Positions 22,534-33,596 of a DNA stretch of 64,000 bases are shown in pieces. The stretch is from positions 5,083,001-5,147,000 of the forward strand of contig BSBM01000870.1 in the NCBI GenBank assembly GCA_027924585.1, written 5' to 3'. The number at the start of each line of letters is the position of its first letter. Positions within the stretch are counted from its first letter, which is position 1. Both the position numbers and the translations under genes were made by a program. Source of the stretch: Larix kaempferi (Eukaryota; Streptophyta; Pinopsida; Pinales; Pinaceae). The notes under the pieces were generated by a model. The model was not told where the DNA came from and made no database searches. It worked only from the letters and a program-made list of their open reading frames with translations.

Positions 22534-23576
22534 TGATGACGATGATGATGATATTGACGATGTTGATGATGATGTTGATGATGATGACGATGACGATGAC
22601 GATGATGATGACGATGATGATGACGATGACGATGATGATGACGATGACGATGATGATGAAGATGATCGATGATGATGACGACGATGATGATGATGATGAA
22701 GATATTGCCGATGATGATGAGGAAGATGATGATGATGATGATGGTGGCCATGACGACGACAATAAACATGATGCTGCTGCTGCTGATGATGATGAGAATG
22801 ATGAAGATCATGATGATGATGATGATGATGATGAAGATGATGATGATAATGAAGATGATCGATGATGATGAAGATGATCAATGATGATGATAATGATGAC
22901 GATGATGATGAAGACGATCGATGATGACGATGATGATGACGATGATGATGAAGACGATCGATGATGATGATGATGATGAATACGATCGATGATGATGACG
23001 ACGATGATGATAATGACGACGATTGATGATGATGATGAAGACGATCGATGATGATGATGATGATGATGATGAACATATTGCTGATGATGATGAGGAAGAT
23101 GATGATGATGATGGTGAGGATGATGACAATGATGCTGATCACAATGATGATGATGATGATGGTGGCCGTGACGACGACGATAAACATGATGCTGCTGATG
23201 ATGATGATGATGAGAATGATGAAAATCATGATGAAGATCATCATGATGATGATGATGATGATGAAGATGATGATGATGATGAATAAAATCGATGATGATG
23301 ATGATGATGATGAAGACGATCGATGATGACGATGATGATGATGACCGATGATGATGATGATGACGATGAAGGCGATCGATGATGACGATGATGATGACTA
23401 TGATGATGAAGATGATGAAGATGGTAATGATGAAGACAATGATGATGACGATTATGATGAAGATGATGATGAAGATGATGATGACAATGATGATGATGAA
23501 TATGATGATGATGACGATGATGATGAAGATGATCATGATGACGACGATGATGCTGATGATGATGATGATGTTTGAG
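22461..23576. repeat. 1.1-kb GAT/GAC trinucleotide array
   Basis: Almost unbroken GAT/GAC triplets, with GAA, GGT and CGATCGATGATG interruptions arranged as higher-order units (for example 'gaagacgatcgatgatg' recurring near 22911, 22951, 23037 and 23311). All six frames are open by default (poly-Asp, poly-Met, poly-Ser/Ile/His), so open reading means nothing here. It lies just beyond the 3' end of the TNP2-type gene. Confidence 0.95.
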
Positions 23577-23604
23577 TCTTGATAATCGTGCATTTCCTTA
23601 CAAA

Positions 23605-23718
23605 GCTTCTCTCTGTTTCAAGAATAATTTAATATTCTGTACTAAACAGGGCCAACCACATGAAGTTGGAAGCTCTTATGGCCCTCCCCCCCCTCACATC
23701 ACTCTCAATTCCCCATAA
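23605..23718. repeat. Direct repeat copy 3 (partial)
   Basis: A 114-bp stretch matching the front part of the blocks at 10565 and 11192, including 'cagggccaaccacatgaag' and the C-run. It lacks their 'attcattcaataaa' tail and lies between the GAT array and the TNP2-type gene. Confidence 0.85.
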
Positions 23719-23866
23719 GCCGACAAAAATATCTATGTACACTAGAATCTTTAAATGTGTTTTTTGACATACTCTAAAACAAGCAATGTTTCTAATTATA
23801 TCATATAGGAAAATGGAAACTCACTACGAAACAATTAATTTATTATTACTGAATACCTCGTAAACT

Positions 23867-26800
23867 TCAATGGTCTTCATCATCTTCTTCATCTGGGTCA
23901 TCGTCTGTACTATCATCCGATGATCCAGATTCAATATTGCAAGGATTGGCCATATCATCCTCGTCATCGATGTCAGTTACAATCAACATGTCATCGTCGA
24001 TATCATCTTTATGGACATTGTCTGATAGTACATCATCTGATTCAATAAGTTCTTTGACATCTTCTTCTAGACCATGATCATCTAACTCATGTTGATCATG
24101 ATCATCTTCTGCGGCGTCTTCTTCTTCAAGAACGTCTTCATTACCTTCATCAACGTTATACTTTACTGGCCTTCTTCTTGGATCATGTCTAACAAAAAAT
24201 GACCAACCCGCTCTACCTAGAACCTCTGAGTAAAATACCTATTCACATTGCGTTGGAAGAACATAGGGCTCCATTCCTGGCTCAAACAACCTTGTATTTA
24301 CCATGGTAAAACCATTATCATGTTCAATAATTGTTCTATCGAGATCACATTGATTCAATCTACACCTATACCATTTGACAACGAACAGAAATACCTTGAA
24401 GGAGTTAAATTCACACTGAAGAATGTCTTCCAGATACCCATAGTATCGATTTTCAGATAGTTCTGGACGTCTGTCACTTCTAGAAAAAACATTGGTCACC
24501 TCAAAGACTACAGATATCCCACAATTAGATGTTTTCTTTGTTTCATCCAACTTTTTGATGTGATATCTACATCCATTGCACCACATAGCCTTATGGTGTT
24601 TTACCTAGTACAACAAACCATACAGGAAAATATTACATAATGACAACACCATATTTATGATAGAGTAGTGCATGTTTATTATAATGCCATAAAAGGAAAA
24701 TAACCAGCGTGACGTACAATGACAATATTTAAAGAAATAAATAAATAGTGTTGTTGATTATTATGCTTACCTGCTTATCTTTTAAACCTTTTGCTAAATC
24801 GATTTCCCTTTGTGTTACATTGGTGTCTCCATTACGATGTGCAACTTTAACCAATAAAGTCACACCTTCCCATGATATTCCATGACCAGATTGTTCACAT
24901 TTTTTGATCCATACCTTCATCCAGTCAAGATTGTTTGCGATTTATAAATGAATCGCATCCCACTCTCGACCAACTGTTTGATGACAATAAAATTAAAATT
25001 CAATGAAAATGTATATTAGTCACTTAAAAATGTATATAATTACAATATAAAATGATGCAAAATACTAAATAAAAAATAGAATATATATGTATGATATATA
25101 AACATAAAAATCACTAGTGAAATGTGTTATATTACCTTTCACCTTCCTCGATCTACCTTTCCCCTTTGGGTACTCCCCTTCGAAATCATTTTTGGATTCT
25201 GGATCACAAATGCGATGTAAATTGAGCTTTGACGCCAATATAGGAAGATATTCACTAATGTACAACATGTTTTGGTATACCATATATCCCTCCATCATAG
25301 AACCCTCAACATATGCTCGTTGTCTGACCAAACCCTTCATAAATTTCAAGTGCCTCTCAACCATCCACATGGACCTTGAGTGTTCAGGTCCACACAGTTC
25401 AATCTCCTCAACTTGGTGTATGAGGTAGTGTTCCTGTGCATTGAAAAATGCTGAAGGTAGATGCTTCTACATTTCACACATGAGACAAGGAATTTCTCTC
25501 CTCCAATACTTTATGTCTTCTTTATGGAATTCTTTAGATGACAACCATCTACAAGTGACATGACAACCGGCCAATCAAGAGATTAAAGAAAAAAATCATT
25601 ATATTACGTAACATGAAGTAGAGAATGAAAATCAAATTAAGAATAAGTTCTATGTTGAATTAAACAAATAGTAAGCACATGGAAAAATCACCACTTACCT
25701 CATGTATTTCCTAAGACTATATATTATTTGCTTGGCATTGTTGTCAAAGTTGTCTGGGATAGAGAGAAGTAGAACATACTGTAACAATAATATCCAAATA
25801 GTTTCATTATATCGAAAAAGAGTACTAGAAAAGAAAAAAAATAATTATTAAATGCATACCATATTAATTATTACCTTCATGAAGACATGCCAATCGTGCA
25901 TTTTCACACCCGCGAAATCACCTTTCTTTGTTATGATATTCTTCATGTTCGCACAAAATCCGATGGGAAATTTAATTTTTCGAATGACTTCTTTTAATAC
26001 ATTACTTTGATGGTTCGTTAACATCCATGGAAGTGAGTTTATATTGATTTTCTCTCCGTTGCTATGAAATTGAATGACGTCTTTCATTGCATGGTTGTTA
26101 TCTTGAATGTCTTTGCAAATTTTGACAATTTTTTCTTTGTCACCCCTTCCATCCAATATTCACCATAATGCTTCAGTCACATTCTTTCCGATATGCATTG
26201 TATCAAATAGATGAACAATTTGTAGGTGCTCATAATAGGGAAACCTACTAAATTGTCTAGGATAACTTTTCATTCCTCGTGGAAGCCCATTAATGCCTTC
26301 ATGATGATCACATGAACGACAATGATGAAATTAAAGATTAAATCAATGTCAATTACATTAAACAACACACAATATAATAAAATACAATATGATCATATAA
26401 AATGATTGATTATACATACCTTGATGATTTCTATTATATTGCAACTTCCATAGTTGAGGTGTCATTCTCTTTGGTTTTAATGTAGTCTCTTGCTTGCCAT
26501 TGAAAAGATGTTTTTCGGTAGTTCGATACCTGTGATTCTTGGAGAGGAAGTGCCTATACTCATCAAACACCTCCTTTCCTAAGCTTTTTGAATGACGAGA
26601 TTTGATCTTAGGACCACAAACTGGACATGCAAATTTCCCCTTTGTCGGAAGACCTAAATAAAAAGATGGAATATCAATATTAATGTCTATTATAACTATA
26701 TAAAAAATGACTGGATTATTTAGAAAAACATGCATGCATATTATATTAAGTAGTAGTTCGTAAAATTAAATGCAACTAAAGTGGAACTTATAATTACATA

Positions 26801-28595
26801 CCATAGAAATGGGTTAACCCTGGGGCATCATGTATTTTCCATACAAGCATTGCATGGAATTGGAATTGCCTTTGTCGTATTGGTCTAGATAAGTCATACA
26901 TAGTGATACCATTCCATAACTTCGGTAGCTCGTTAATAAGAGGTTCGATATATACATTCATATCTTTAACTTAGTACTTACCTGATTGATTTGAACATAT
27001 AAAATAAATATTTTGATTATGAGACGTACCATTTAGATATATAAACCATATTTCACAATAGAAAAACTTTAAATATATATATAACATTACGAGACAAAAA
27101 ATGACAAATGAGAATATACCACTGTAATAAAAAAAAACTGCAGTGTTCGTACCTGGAATAATCATCGACAACATTATGTGCTCCCTCTTTATTTTCAACC
27201 ATGGAGGAATGTTGTTGTTGATAAAAAAAAATAGGCCACACCGAGTAAACAGATCTCATCTTTGCAAAAGGATTGACACCATCTGCTGCCAAAGAAATCC
27301 TAAGATTACGAGGTTCCTCTTTAAAGTGAGGCCATTTTTCCTCCATATCTCTAAATGCAGACCCATTTGCAGGCATCCGAATAATGTCGTCTTGACTTCT
27401 GTTCCGTGCATGGTAATTCATAAACTACGCTATGTTTTTGCACCTGAACAGTTGTTGCAAACGGGGAATAATCGGAACATAACGTAGAACCTTGCAAGGC
27501 ACCTTTTTAGTTACTTGATCTATGCGATATCTACTGATATGACATTCAGGACATTCTGTTGCAAATTCATGCTGGTTGTAATAAAGAACATGATGATCGG
27601 GGCATGCATGAATTGCTTCATACGGCATTCCAATTTCTTTCATGATGGCAGATAAATCTTGATATGTGCGAGGTAAACTATTTGAAGGTGGTAACAAATA
27701 TTCACCTATCATGATACAACAAATTAAAATAAAAATCTAGTTAATATAATATAGAAATAATATTAATGAAACAAATTTCATCCATATTAATTTGACTTAT
27801 ATATGAATTAACAATAAAATACATGACAATCATATATATTTTGTGATGGAATATATTACATACCTTAACATCCGTGTGACTGATATGTTTGAAAGACCAT
27901 TCGTAACCTTCAAGTTCATTACCAACAATATAGTAGAGAGAAGATTTGTCTTGGAGCCGTCATAAAGGGGTTCGTATGCCTTGTCAAGAAGAGGTATATC
28001 ATGCATATCATCAAAATGTTCATCATTTTCATGATCATCATCGTCATCCATTCCAACATTAAATGAATCATGGATCAAAGTATTTGCAACATCATCTTCA
28101 ACTATGTTATCAGTATGATCATCTTCTTCAATGTGATGATTAACTTGTTCTCCATTAATATTGATAGCTCCATGTTCCTCCTGTACTTGTTCTGGAAGCG
28201 CTTGCTGATCCGGACGATATGCCATAGGATGTCTTTCCTTTATAATTACATGAAACAATCAATAGATAAAAGTTACAAAGAACAACGACCAATTGTACTG
28301 TTGGTAAAAAATAAGAAATATTATAATAATACATAAATTTACAAAAGCAATCAAAATAAAAACATATATAATGCAAACTTACAAATGGATGGTATTCATG
28401 TCCCCCCTCAGCGTGCCCATGCTCCCTACAATGTTTTGTGGCTGTTGTAATCAAAATTCTTCTCCTCTTAAAGCCTCTGCATTGATTACATGGACAATAG
28501 CATTTACCATCACCCCTTCTTTCAACTCCTTCCCACAATCTAGCAAGCAATTGTCGATTTTGTTCGTCTGGATCAGGAATATTCGTAGTTGACAT
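23867..28595 (-). pseudogene. TNP2-type CACTA transposase gene, multiple nonsense codons
   Basis: Roughly ten exons on the minus strand from ATG 28595. Exon 1 (28595-28383, ends CATTT|GTAAGT) encodes the transposase-associated domain (CYCPCNQCRGFKRRRI; HCREHGH). Next come an acidic linker (to 27864), the TNP2 transposase domain in pieces (PYEAIHACPDHHVLYY; CPECHISRY; EPRNLRISLAADGVNPF; LPTKGKFACPVCG; HIGKNVTEALW), a DUF4218-like segment (MVERHLKFMKGLVRQRA) near 25300 and a DUF4216-like segment (ENRYYGYLEDIL; LFVVKWYRC) near 24400. The end is an acidic tail (DDPDEEDDEDH). The family cuts and pastes CACTA elements. Five in-frame stops interrupt the copy: 27422-27424, 26157-26159, 25467-25469, 24942-24944 and 24236-24238. 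Exon borders beyond those given are approximate. Non-functional unless these codons are bypassed. Confidence 0.9.
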
Positions 28596-28744
28596 TTCTC
28601 GTAAAGAGCTTAAATGAAGATTATCGATCTTAGAAAATGAAGCTCCAGAGTACTTTTCTCACTTGAATAACAAAAACAATGAAAAACAGTCGGCTGAACA
28701 AAAAAAAATCTACAAACCGTCGCTGGTATGGCAAACATGTCGGA

Positions 28745-29080
28745 ATGGTTTGATATTTATAAATCGTAAAAGTCAAAAAGTCAACCCTACATCGGATATC
28801 CGATGACGCTAATCTTTCGACCGTTGGGAAAACATCCGTCGGATATCCGACCTCTTTAGGTTCAAAATGACGTCGATTATCTGACATCCAAAGCGTTGGA
28901 TATCCGAATAGGCGTCAGATACTAGCATATCCGTCGGATAGCCTGCTAGCCTTGTCGGATATTCAAACAAACATCGGATATTCGATGGATATTTCTAGAG
29001 ATTTAGAAAAAAAAAAAGTAATTTTCAAAGAAAAATCCGACGACACAGTCCATTTCGTCGGAGGTCTTCGAATTTGCTCA
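28745..29080. promoter_or_regulatory. CACTA right subterminal repeats
   Basis: Repeated CATCGGATATCCGATG, CGTTGGATATCCGAA and TTGTCGGATATTC-type sites, including a perfect 14-bp palindrome GTCGGATATCCGAC at 28838-28851. Same motif class as at 9040-9530. They lie just upstream of the TNP2-type gene, so a TNPA-like binder could act on both transposition and its promoter (inference). Confidence 0.85.
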
Positions 29081-29108
29081 TCGGATTTTGGGTTCAAATC
29101 TACTAGGG
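29080..29108 (-). repeat. CACTA right terminal inverted repeat
   Basis: The reverse complement begins CCCTAGTAG and reaches ACCCAAAATCCGA after 15 bases, matching the left end. It is followed at once by the target duplication ATA. Confidence 0.9.
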
Positions 29109-29500
29109 ATATCCCACTAAGAGGCCAAACACCCCCTACAAAATTCTTGCATGTTGGTTCAAGAACTAGTTCAAGACTATTGATCTCAAGAAGATTCAGA
29201 AAGATCCAAAGAAATAGTTTTCATTCTTTGATGATGGTCAAGGCCCCATAAATGATATATACTACCCCTGTGGTGATGTAAGGAAAATTTCATGGTGCTT
29301 GAGCCTAATATCAATAGTACTGTGGGAATATTCAGTGCTCTATGAATCTTAACTAAAGTGTTTGATGAAAATAAAACCCAACAAACAATATCAGTTGATT
29401 TAAAAATCATCCCATGTCTAGTAAGGCCATCAAAATAGTATTTGCACAGTGTTGAATGAAATTCTGAGTCCAAAATCCATCAACAATTAACTAAAACTCA
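29109..29500. repeat. Right half of the repeat split by the CACTA element
   Basis: Closely similar to 41078-41483 (shared 'actagttcaagactattgat' and many other blocks) and continuous in that copy with the sequence found left of the element. A 95-codon minus-strand frame (29473-29186) stays open in both copies. Confidence 0.9.
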
Positions 29501-29968
29501 GATCAGATCTAGCTACATTACAAGTTTTCAGGACAAAATTCTCTTCCTCTTATAGGATATTGAGATAGGTTATATATTGGTAGAATGTGTGTATATTATC
29601 TTTAAACACCAAGCATGATTCTCTTCATACCTATGCCTCTTGTTGTACACAACATATATTAATTTCAAACCTTTGCACAAAAATGTGAAGATACACTTTC
29701 CCTGTAACTTCTCAATCTTTACATGAAAAGGTATGTCCCACAATTTCATCCATCTCTACATATGACATTACACTGACCATAAAATAATGATTCTTTTGTT
29801 GTAAAATACATAGGGGTTCAGAATATTCTTCCAATGACTGTGGAATAGCTTGGTGTTTTGATAATGGACTCCGCTCCCCCTATCAATAATACATTAGCTC
29901 CATTTGTCAACAACCATTTCAAATGCGATGAACTATCATATGCCTTGCTTTCCAATACATGCCAAGAA
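29501..29968. other. No recognisable gene
   Basis: Unassigned DNA between the split repeat and the copia element. A short minus-strand stretch near 29900-29970 (HLKWLLTNGANV) recalls an ankyrin repeat but is too short to call. Confidence 0.4.
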
Positions 29969-29973
29969 AGATG

Positions 29974-30577
29974 TGTTAAGATTCAATATGCTAAGACATA
30001 AAATATCAACATTTCATTTCATTTCACAACAATAGCATATACAGGATCACTGAAGAAACAACAAGCACATCATAAATACAAGAGACACAGATTTATCCTG
30101 GGAAACCCTCATGGGGTAGAAAACCCAGCAAAGCTTCCTCAATATAGATGACCAGCAATATACAAAGATGAAAACCAAAGACATGATATCTTCCTCCTCC
30201 ATAGCAGACCTCTCTCTCACAAGTACGCTACATTCCAAGCAAGAGAAGTGTGTTAAATGAGGAACACACCTCCTCTATATATACACATCTTTGACTTGTA
30301 CTTTATATTAACTAGGTCGGCCCCAACTTTACCAATGGGTTAAAAACCCCATTACAACTGACTGGGTCGACCCCACTAGGGTGGTCTAATAACCCTTTGA
30401 CCCACATAACACATACAGGGCCGACCCCCACTAGGGAAGTCTAATAACCTAAGTTACCACAATATGACGGAGGAATGAACATCTCCAGATATACAATAAG
30501 ATCTTCATGGAGGAATGAAACATCTCCGGAATAATAAAGTACAAATATAATATTCTTAGAAATTACAATATTCAACA
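29974..30577 (-). repeat. Left LTR (3' LTR) of the outer copia element
   Basis: 604 bp, TG...CA. Contains two or three copies of a GGGtCGACCCCACTAGGG..GGTCTAATAACC block. Pairs with 39629-40232. Confidence 0.95.
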
Positions 30578-30586
30578 CTCCCCCTT
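30578..30586 (-). promoter_or_regulatory. Polypurine tract
   Basis: AAGGGGGAG on the minus strand, directly abutting the 3' LTR; in LTR elements this purine run primes plus-strand DNA synthesis. Confidence 0.8.
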
Positions 30587-30769
30587 AACGAGAAGGATAT
30601 TATAACAACATCTGCAAGAGAAAGGAGTCATCGACTACATCATACATGATACATCTATAAATCATTGGGAGCTTTCTCAACATCATCGGTAACTCAACTA
30701 GTGACTGGAATATCTTCAATACTGGAACATCAACATCTTTAGTACTGAGTCTTCTGCAACACCCGAACA

Positions 30770-31265
30770 GCTACAACATCATCATCATCTAGATCCTCAT
30801 GATCAACAGCATCATCGTCACACAATCATTAGCATCGTCATCATACGATCATCAGCATCGTCATCATACAATCATCAACATCGTCATCATACGATCATCA
30901 ACATCGTCATCACATCATCTCGATCTACAGCATCCGGATCATCACGATCTACAGCATCTAGATCATCTTGATCTATAGCATATGGATCATCATCTCGATC
31001 TACATGATCAGTAACATCATCATCTAGATCAACACGATCAACAAAATTGACATCTAGATCATCAGTATTAGTATCCACACCAATACAAGTATACACATCA
31101 TCAATACATATCATCAATACAAATATTAATACAAGTATACATACAAGTATCCTCATCAATACAAGTATCAATACAAGTATACATACAAGTATTCTCATCA
31201 ATACATATCATTAATACAAGTATCAATACATCGATACAAGTATCCTCATCAGTCAAGTATACATA
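30770..31265. repeat. Short tandem repeats in the 3' noncoding part of the outer copia element
   Basis: Three kinds of short unit follow one another: 'catcgtcatcatacgatcatca' (30820-30910), 'gatcatcacgatctacagcatc' types (30925-31060) and 'atacaagtat(cctcatca)' types (31080-31260). Frames across them have no meaning. Confidence 0.85.
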
Positions 31266-31309
31266 ATAGCAGCATACCCTGCAACACACATGATCATATT
31301 ACAGGATGA

Positions 31310-31920
31310 TCAATCCTGCTCTCTTTAGGACATAGCTCCATGGATGATAGAATCCTAGCATGTACCTTTTGAGCCGAGGTTCAGGGACGATCCAGTCCTA
31401 TCATGTACCTTTTGAACCAAGGACCAGGGACAATCCAGTCCTATCATTCAATTCTTGGAGACCTCTGTCTACGGCTCAATTCAAGGGACCATAAATCCAG
31501 GGACAATCCAATCCCATTCTCGGATACATCATGTCTATGGCTCAATTCAAGGGACCATAAATCCAGAGACAATCCAATCCAATTCTCGGAGACATCATGT
31601 CTACAACTCAATTCAAGGGACCAAAGTCCGGGGACGATCCAATCCCCACATGTCCACCAAGGACTTCATTTTCAGAGACATAATGTCTAACGGTTCAATT
31701 CAAGGGACCGAATTCCAGGGACGATCCAATCCCCTCATGTCCACCAAGGACTTCATTTTCAGAGACATCATGTCTATAGTTCAATTCAAGGGACCGAAGT
31801 CCGGGGATGATCCAATCCCCATCATGTCCACTAGGGACTTCATTCTCAAAGACGTACGTCTACGGATCAATTTAGAACATGTGTTCAAGGATGATGCAAT
31901 CCCCTTGTCAACTTAGACCT
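31310..31920. repeat. 56-87-bp tandem repeats in the 3' noncoding part of the outer copia element
   Basis: 'tcaagggacc' recurs at 31491, 31547, 31613, 31700 and 31786, each followed by a GGGACGATCCAATCCC-type phrase and 'acatcatgtct'. Later units are longer because they carry an added 'gtccaccaaggacttcatt' block. The frames over it are repeat artefacts. Confidence 0.9.
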
Positions 31921-32094
31921 TGTCTAAGGACCATCCACCAACCTCTCTATCGGCATTACCAATATAGGTATCCACATCATCGACCTCACTATCGATGCAG
32001 GCAATCTAATCATAAGTGACCACATCACTCCCCCTTTCAAGAAGGGTCCTTCTGAACTACACCAAGCTTGTCTTGGAAGTACTCAAACTTTACT

Positions 32095-32250
32095 TGAGGT
32101 ATAGGTTTGGTTAGTACATCAGTAACTTGTAGAGGTTTGGTTAGTACATCGATAACTTGTTCTCTTGAGGTAGAGGTTTGGTTAGTACATCGGTAACTTG
32201 TTCACTTGAGGTAGAGGTTTGGTTAGTACATTGGTAACTTGTTACAAAAT
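32095..32250. repeat. Four-copy tandem repeat at the RNase H 3' end
   Basis: 'ggtttggttagtacatcggtaacttgt' repeats four times. On the minus strand it covers the C-terminal motif (VLTKPL-like) that closes copia polyproteins, so the very end of pol has been amplified. Confidence 0.85.
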
Positions 32251-32259
32251 TTGAACTTT

Positions 32260-32684
32260 ATAGTTCCTTTCTCCACCATATCTTGTATATATGGAAATGT
32301 CAGATCTCTATGTGCTTTGACTTATCTTGGAACACTGGATTCTCTGCCATCTTGATGCAACTCTGTTTGTTACATAGGATCACAGTTGGGTCTATCTCTA
32401 AGTCAAACAATCCTGAAGCCATACTGCTTCACAACTAGCAGAGCAAACAGCCATATATTCCGCTTGTGCTAAGAGCCACACTAGACTACTTCCTGCTAAA
32501 CCATGAGATCATGGCTGATCCCAGACAATAACATCCTCTCGATGTGATCTTCTTGCTTGATACACTCTCTACCCAATCAACATCTGTGTAGCCATCTGAA
32601 GTCATGATCTCCAAGATAACATAGATCAAAATCTGTCATATCCTTTAGGTACCTCATCACATGCTTTGCAGCTATCTGGTGAAC
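32260..32684 (-). pseudogene. Copia RNase H fragment (outer element)
   Basis: The minus strand reads EPRYVHQIAAKHVMRYLK next to the nested insertion, then a degenerate RNase H part ending near 32260 (KPLPQVN-like). This is the normal continuation of the RT fragment at 36273-36665, from which it is separated by the inner retrotransposon. Several stops are present, and a stretch normally found between the two parts is missing, so a small deletion predates the insertion. Confidence 0.75.
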
Positions 32685-32689
32685 ATACC

Positions 32690-33469
32690 TGTTAGGATAT
32701 TCCTATACTCCATCCTAGTCCTTCTAACATTTCTGACATTTTCAGTCCTGCATGCAAAATTAGGGTTTTGCATGCAATTAGGGTTTTGCATGCAATTAGG
32801 GTTTGCATGCAATTAGGGTTTGCAGCACCAGCACCTAGCCCTTGCCAAACTAGCCCCAAGAGCTTCTCTCGGATCAGTCTTAGCTCTCCTAGAGCTTAGT
32901 GCGCCCTCTTTTCAGTTATTGCATGATAAGGGTGCCCTTCTTTACCTACCAGTCCAGTTTAGTTCAGTTATCTTCAGTTCTTCCTTGATTTAAGGATTAA
33001 CTGACTCCTAACTGACCTTATCACTCTTTTGGACCTCCAGTGTGACTAGATAGACTGTTTTGACTCCAGTTAGCTCCATGAGCACCCCCCACTGAGTCTC
33101 CTTCACTATATCAGTGCTTCCATGTGCCAGTTACACCAACCACACTCAGTTAGACTCAGTTTGACTCCCGGTTGATCACTACTTGTGCATTGATGACTTC
33201 ACCGATGATGAGATAGACTCCTAGTTTGGCACTGATGACTCTCCACTGATTATGGATCTGTGCATGAAGGATAATTCGAATTACACCTAGTGAATTCGAA
33301 TCCTCATACTCAGCATTGTATATTTACCCGGTTACTATTCTGATTAATGTAATGTGTGTAATTATTCTGCCTCTATTGGATCTATGTTCTATTGCTTCTC
33401 TCTTCTTCCTAAATTCTTTCATAGTGAGGTTTACATCATCTCTTTGGATATTATGTGGGCAATTTCACA
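32690..33469 (+). repeat. 5' LTR of the nested element
   Basis: 780 bp, TG...CA, paired with 35488-36267. Upstream part holds an alternating telo-box/RY array. Confidence 0.96.
32751..32821 (+). promoter_or_regulatory. Alternating telo-box and RY motifs in the LTR
   Basis: TTAGGGTTT (telo-box) at 32760, 32778, 32796 and 32813 alternates with CATGCA (RY element) at 32751, 32771, 32789 and 32806, period 17-18 bp. In plants telo-boxes bind TRB/TBP-type proteins and RY elements bind B3-domain factors of the embryo programme; use by this LTR is inferred. The 3' LTR has the same array with the last telo-box altered by one base. Confidence 0.75.
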
Positions 33470-33481
33470 TGGTATTAGAGC
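33470..33481 (+). promoter_or_regulatory. Primer-binding site (initiator tRNA-Met type)
   Basis: TGGTATTAGAGC abuts the 5' LTR and differs by one base from the usual TGGTATCAGAGC complementary to the tRNA-Met 3' end. Confidence 0.85.
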
Positions 33482-33596
33482 CTTGAGAGTATATTCTACC
33501 TCCATTCTTGAGAGTTTTTTGCAGGTATTTTGAAGTTCCAGCAGTTGCAGCAGCAGATTCAGTAGCTTCTATTTTGCACTTGTTCAAGCAATCAAG

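Larger units (their letters stand above)
9007..29108 (-). mobile_element. Complete CACTA (En/Spm) DNA transposon, about 20.1 kb
   Basis: The left end reads CACTAAGTG..., and the reverse-complemented right end reads CCCTAGTAG...; both share the 13-mer ACCCAAAATCCGA at the same distance from the tip (9022-9034 and 29081-29093). The flanks carry the 3-bp target duplication ATA (9004-9006, 29109-29111). A related, unoccupied target lies at 40914-41483, with a single ATA at 41078-41080. Inside are a TNP2-type transposase gene and a SET/TNPA-like gene, both on the minus strand, as expected for one element read from its right end. Additional cargo includes a UPL gene fragment, a hairpin, several tandem arrays and a GAT/GAC array. 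The terminal TAGGG, where the family has TAGTG, and the stops in both genes suggest this copy is no longer autonomous. Confidence 0.93.

Noticed and set aside
22414-23593. Long open frames (up to 276 codons) on both strands over the first GAT array
   Set aside because: Triplet repeats without stop codons keep every frame open; the predicted proteins are poly-Asp, poly-Met, poly-Ser, poly-His or poly-Ile with no other content.
29900-29970. Ankyrin-repeat exon (HLKWLLTNGANV)
   Set aside because: A single short match without a second repeat, start or splice partner.
30047-30238. Similar minus-strand frames in the two LTRs (also 39702-39911)
   Set aside because: They recur only because the LTRs are duplicates; there is no family match and differences fall without codon preference.
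31403-31916. Plus-strand frames of 95 and 153 codons with repeated GTI.PGTIQS-like peptides
   Set aside because: Overlapping frames over a tandem repeat in noncoding retrotransposon DNA.
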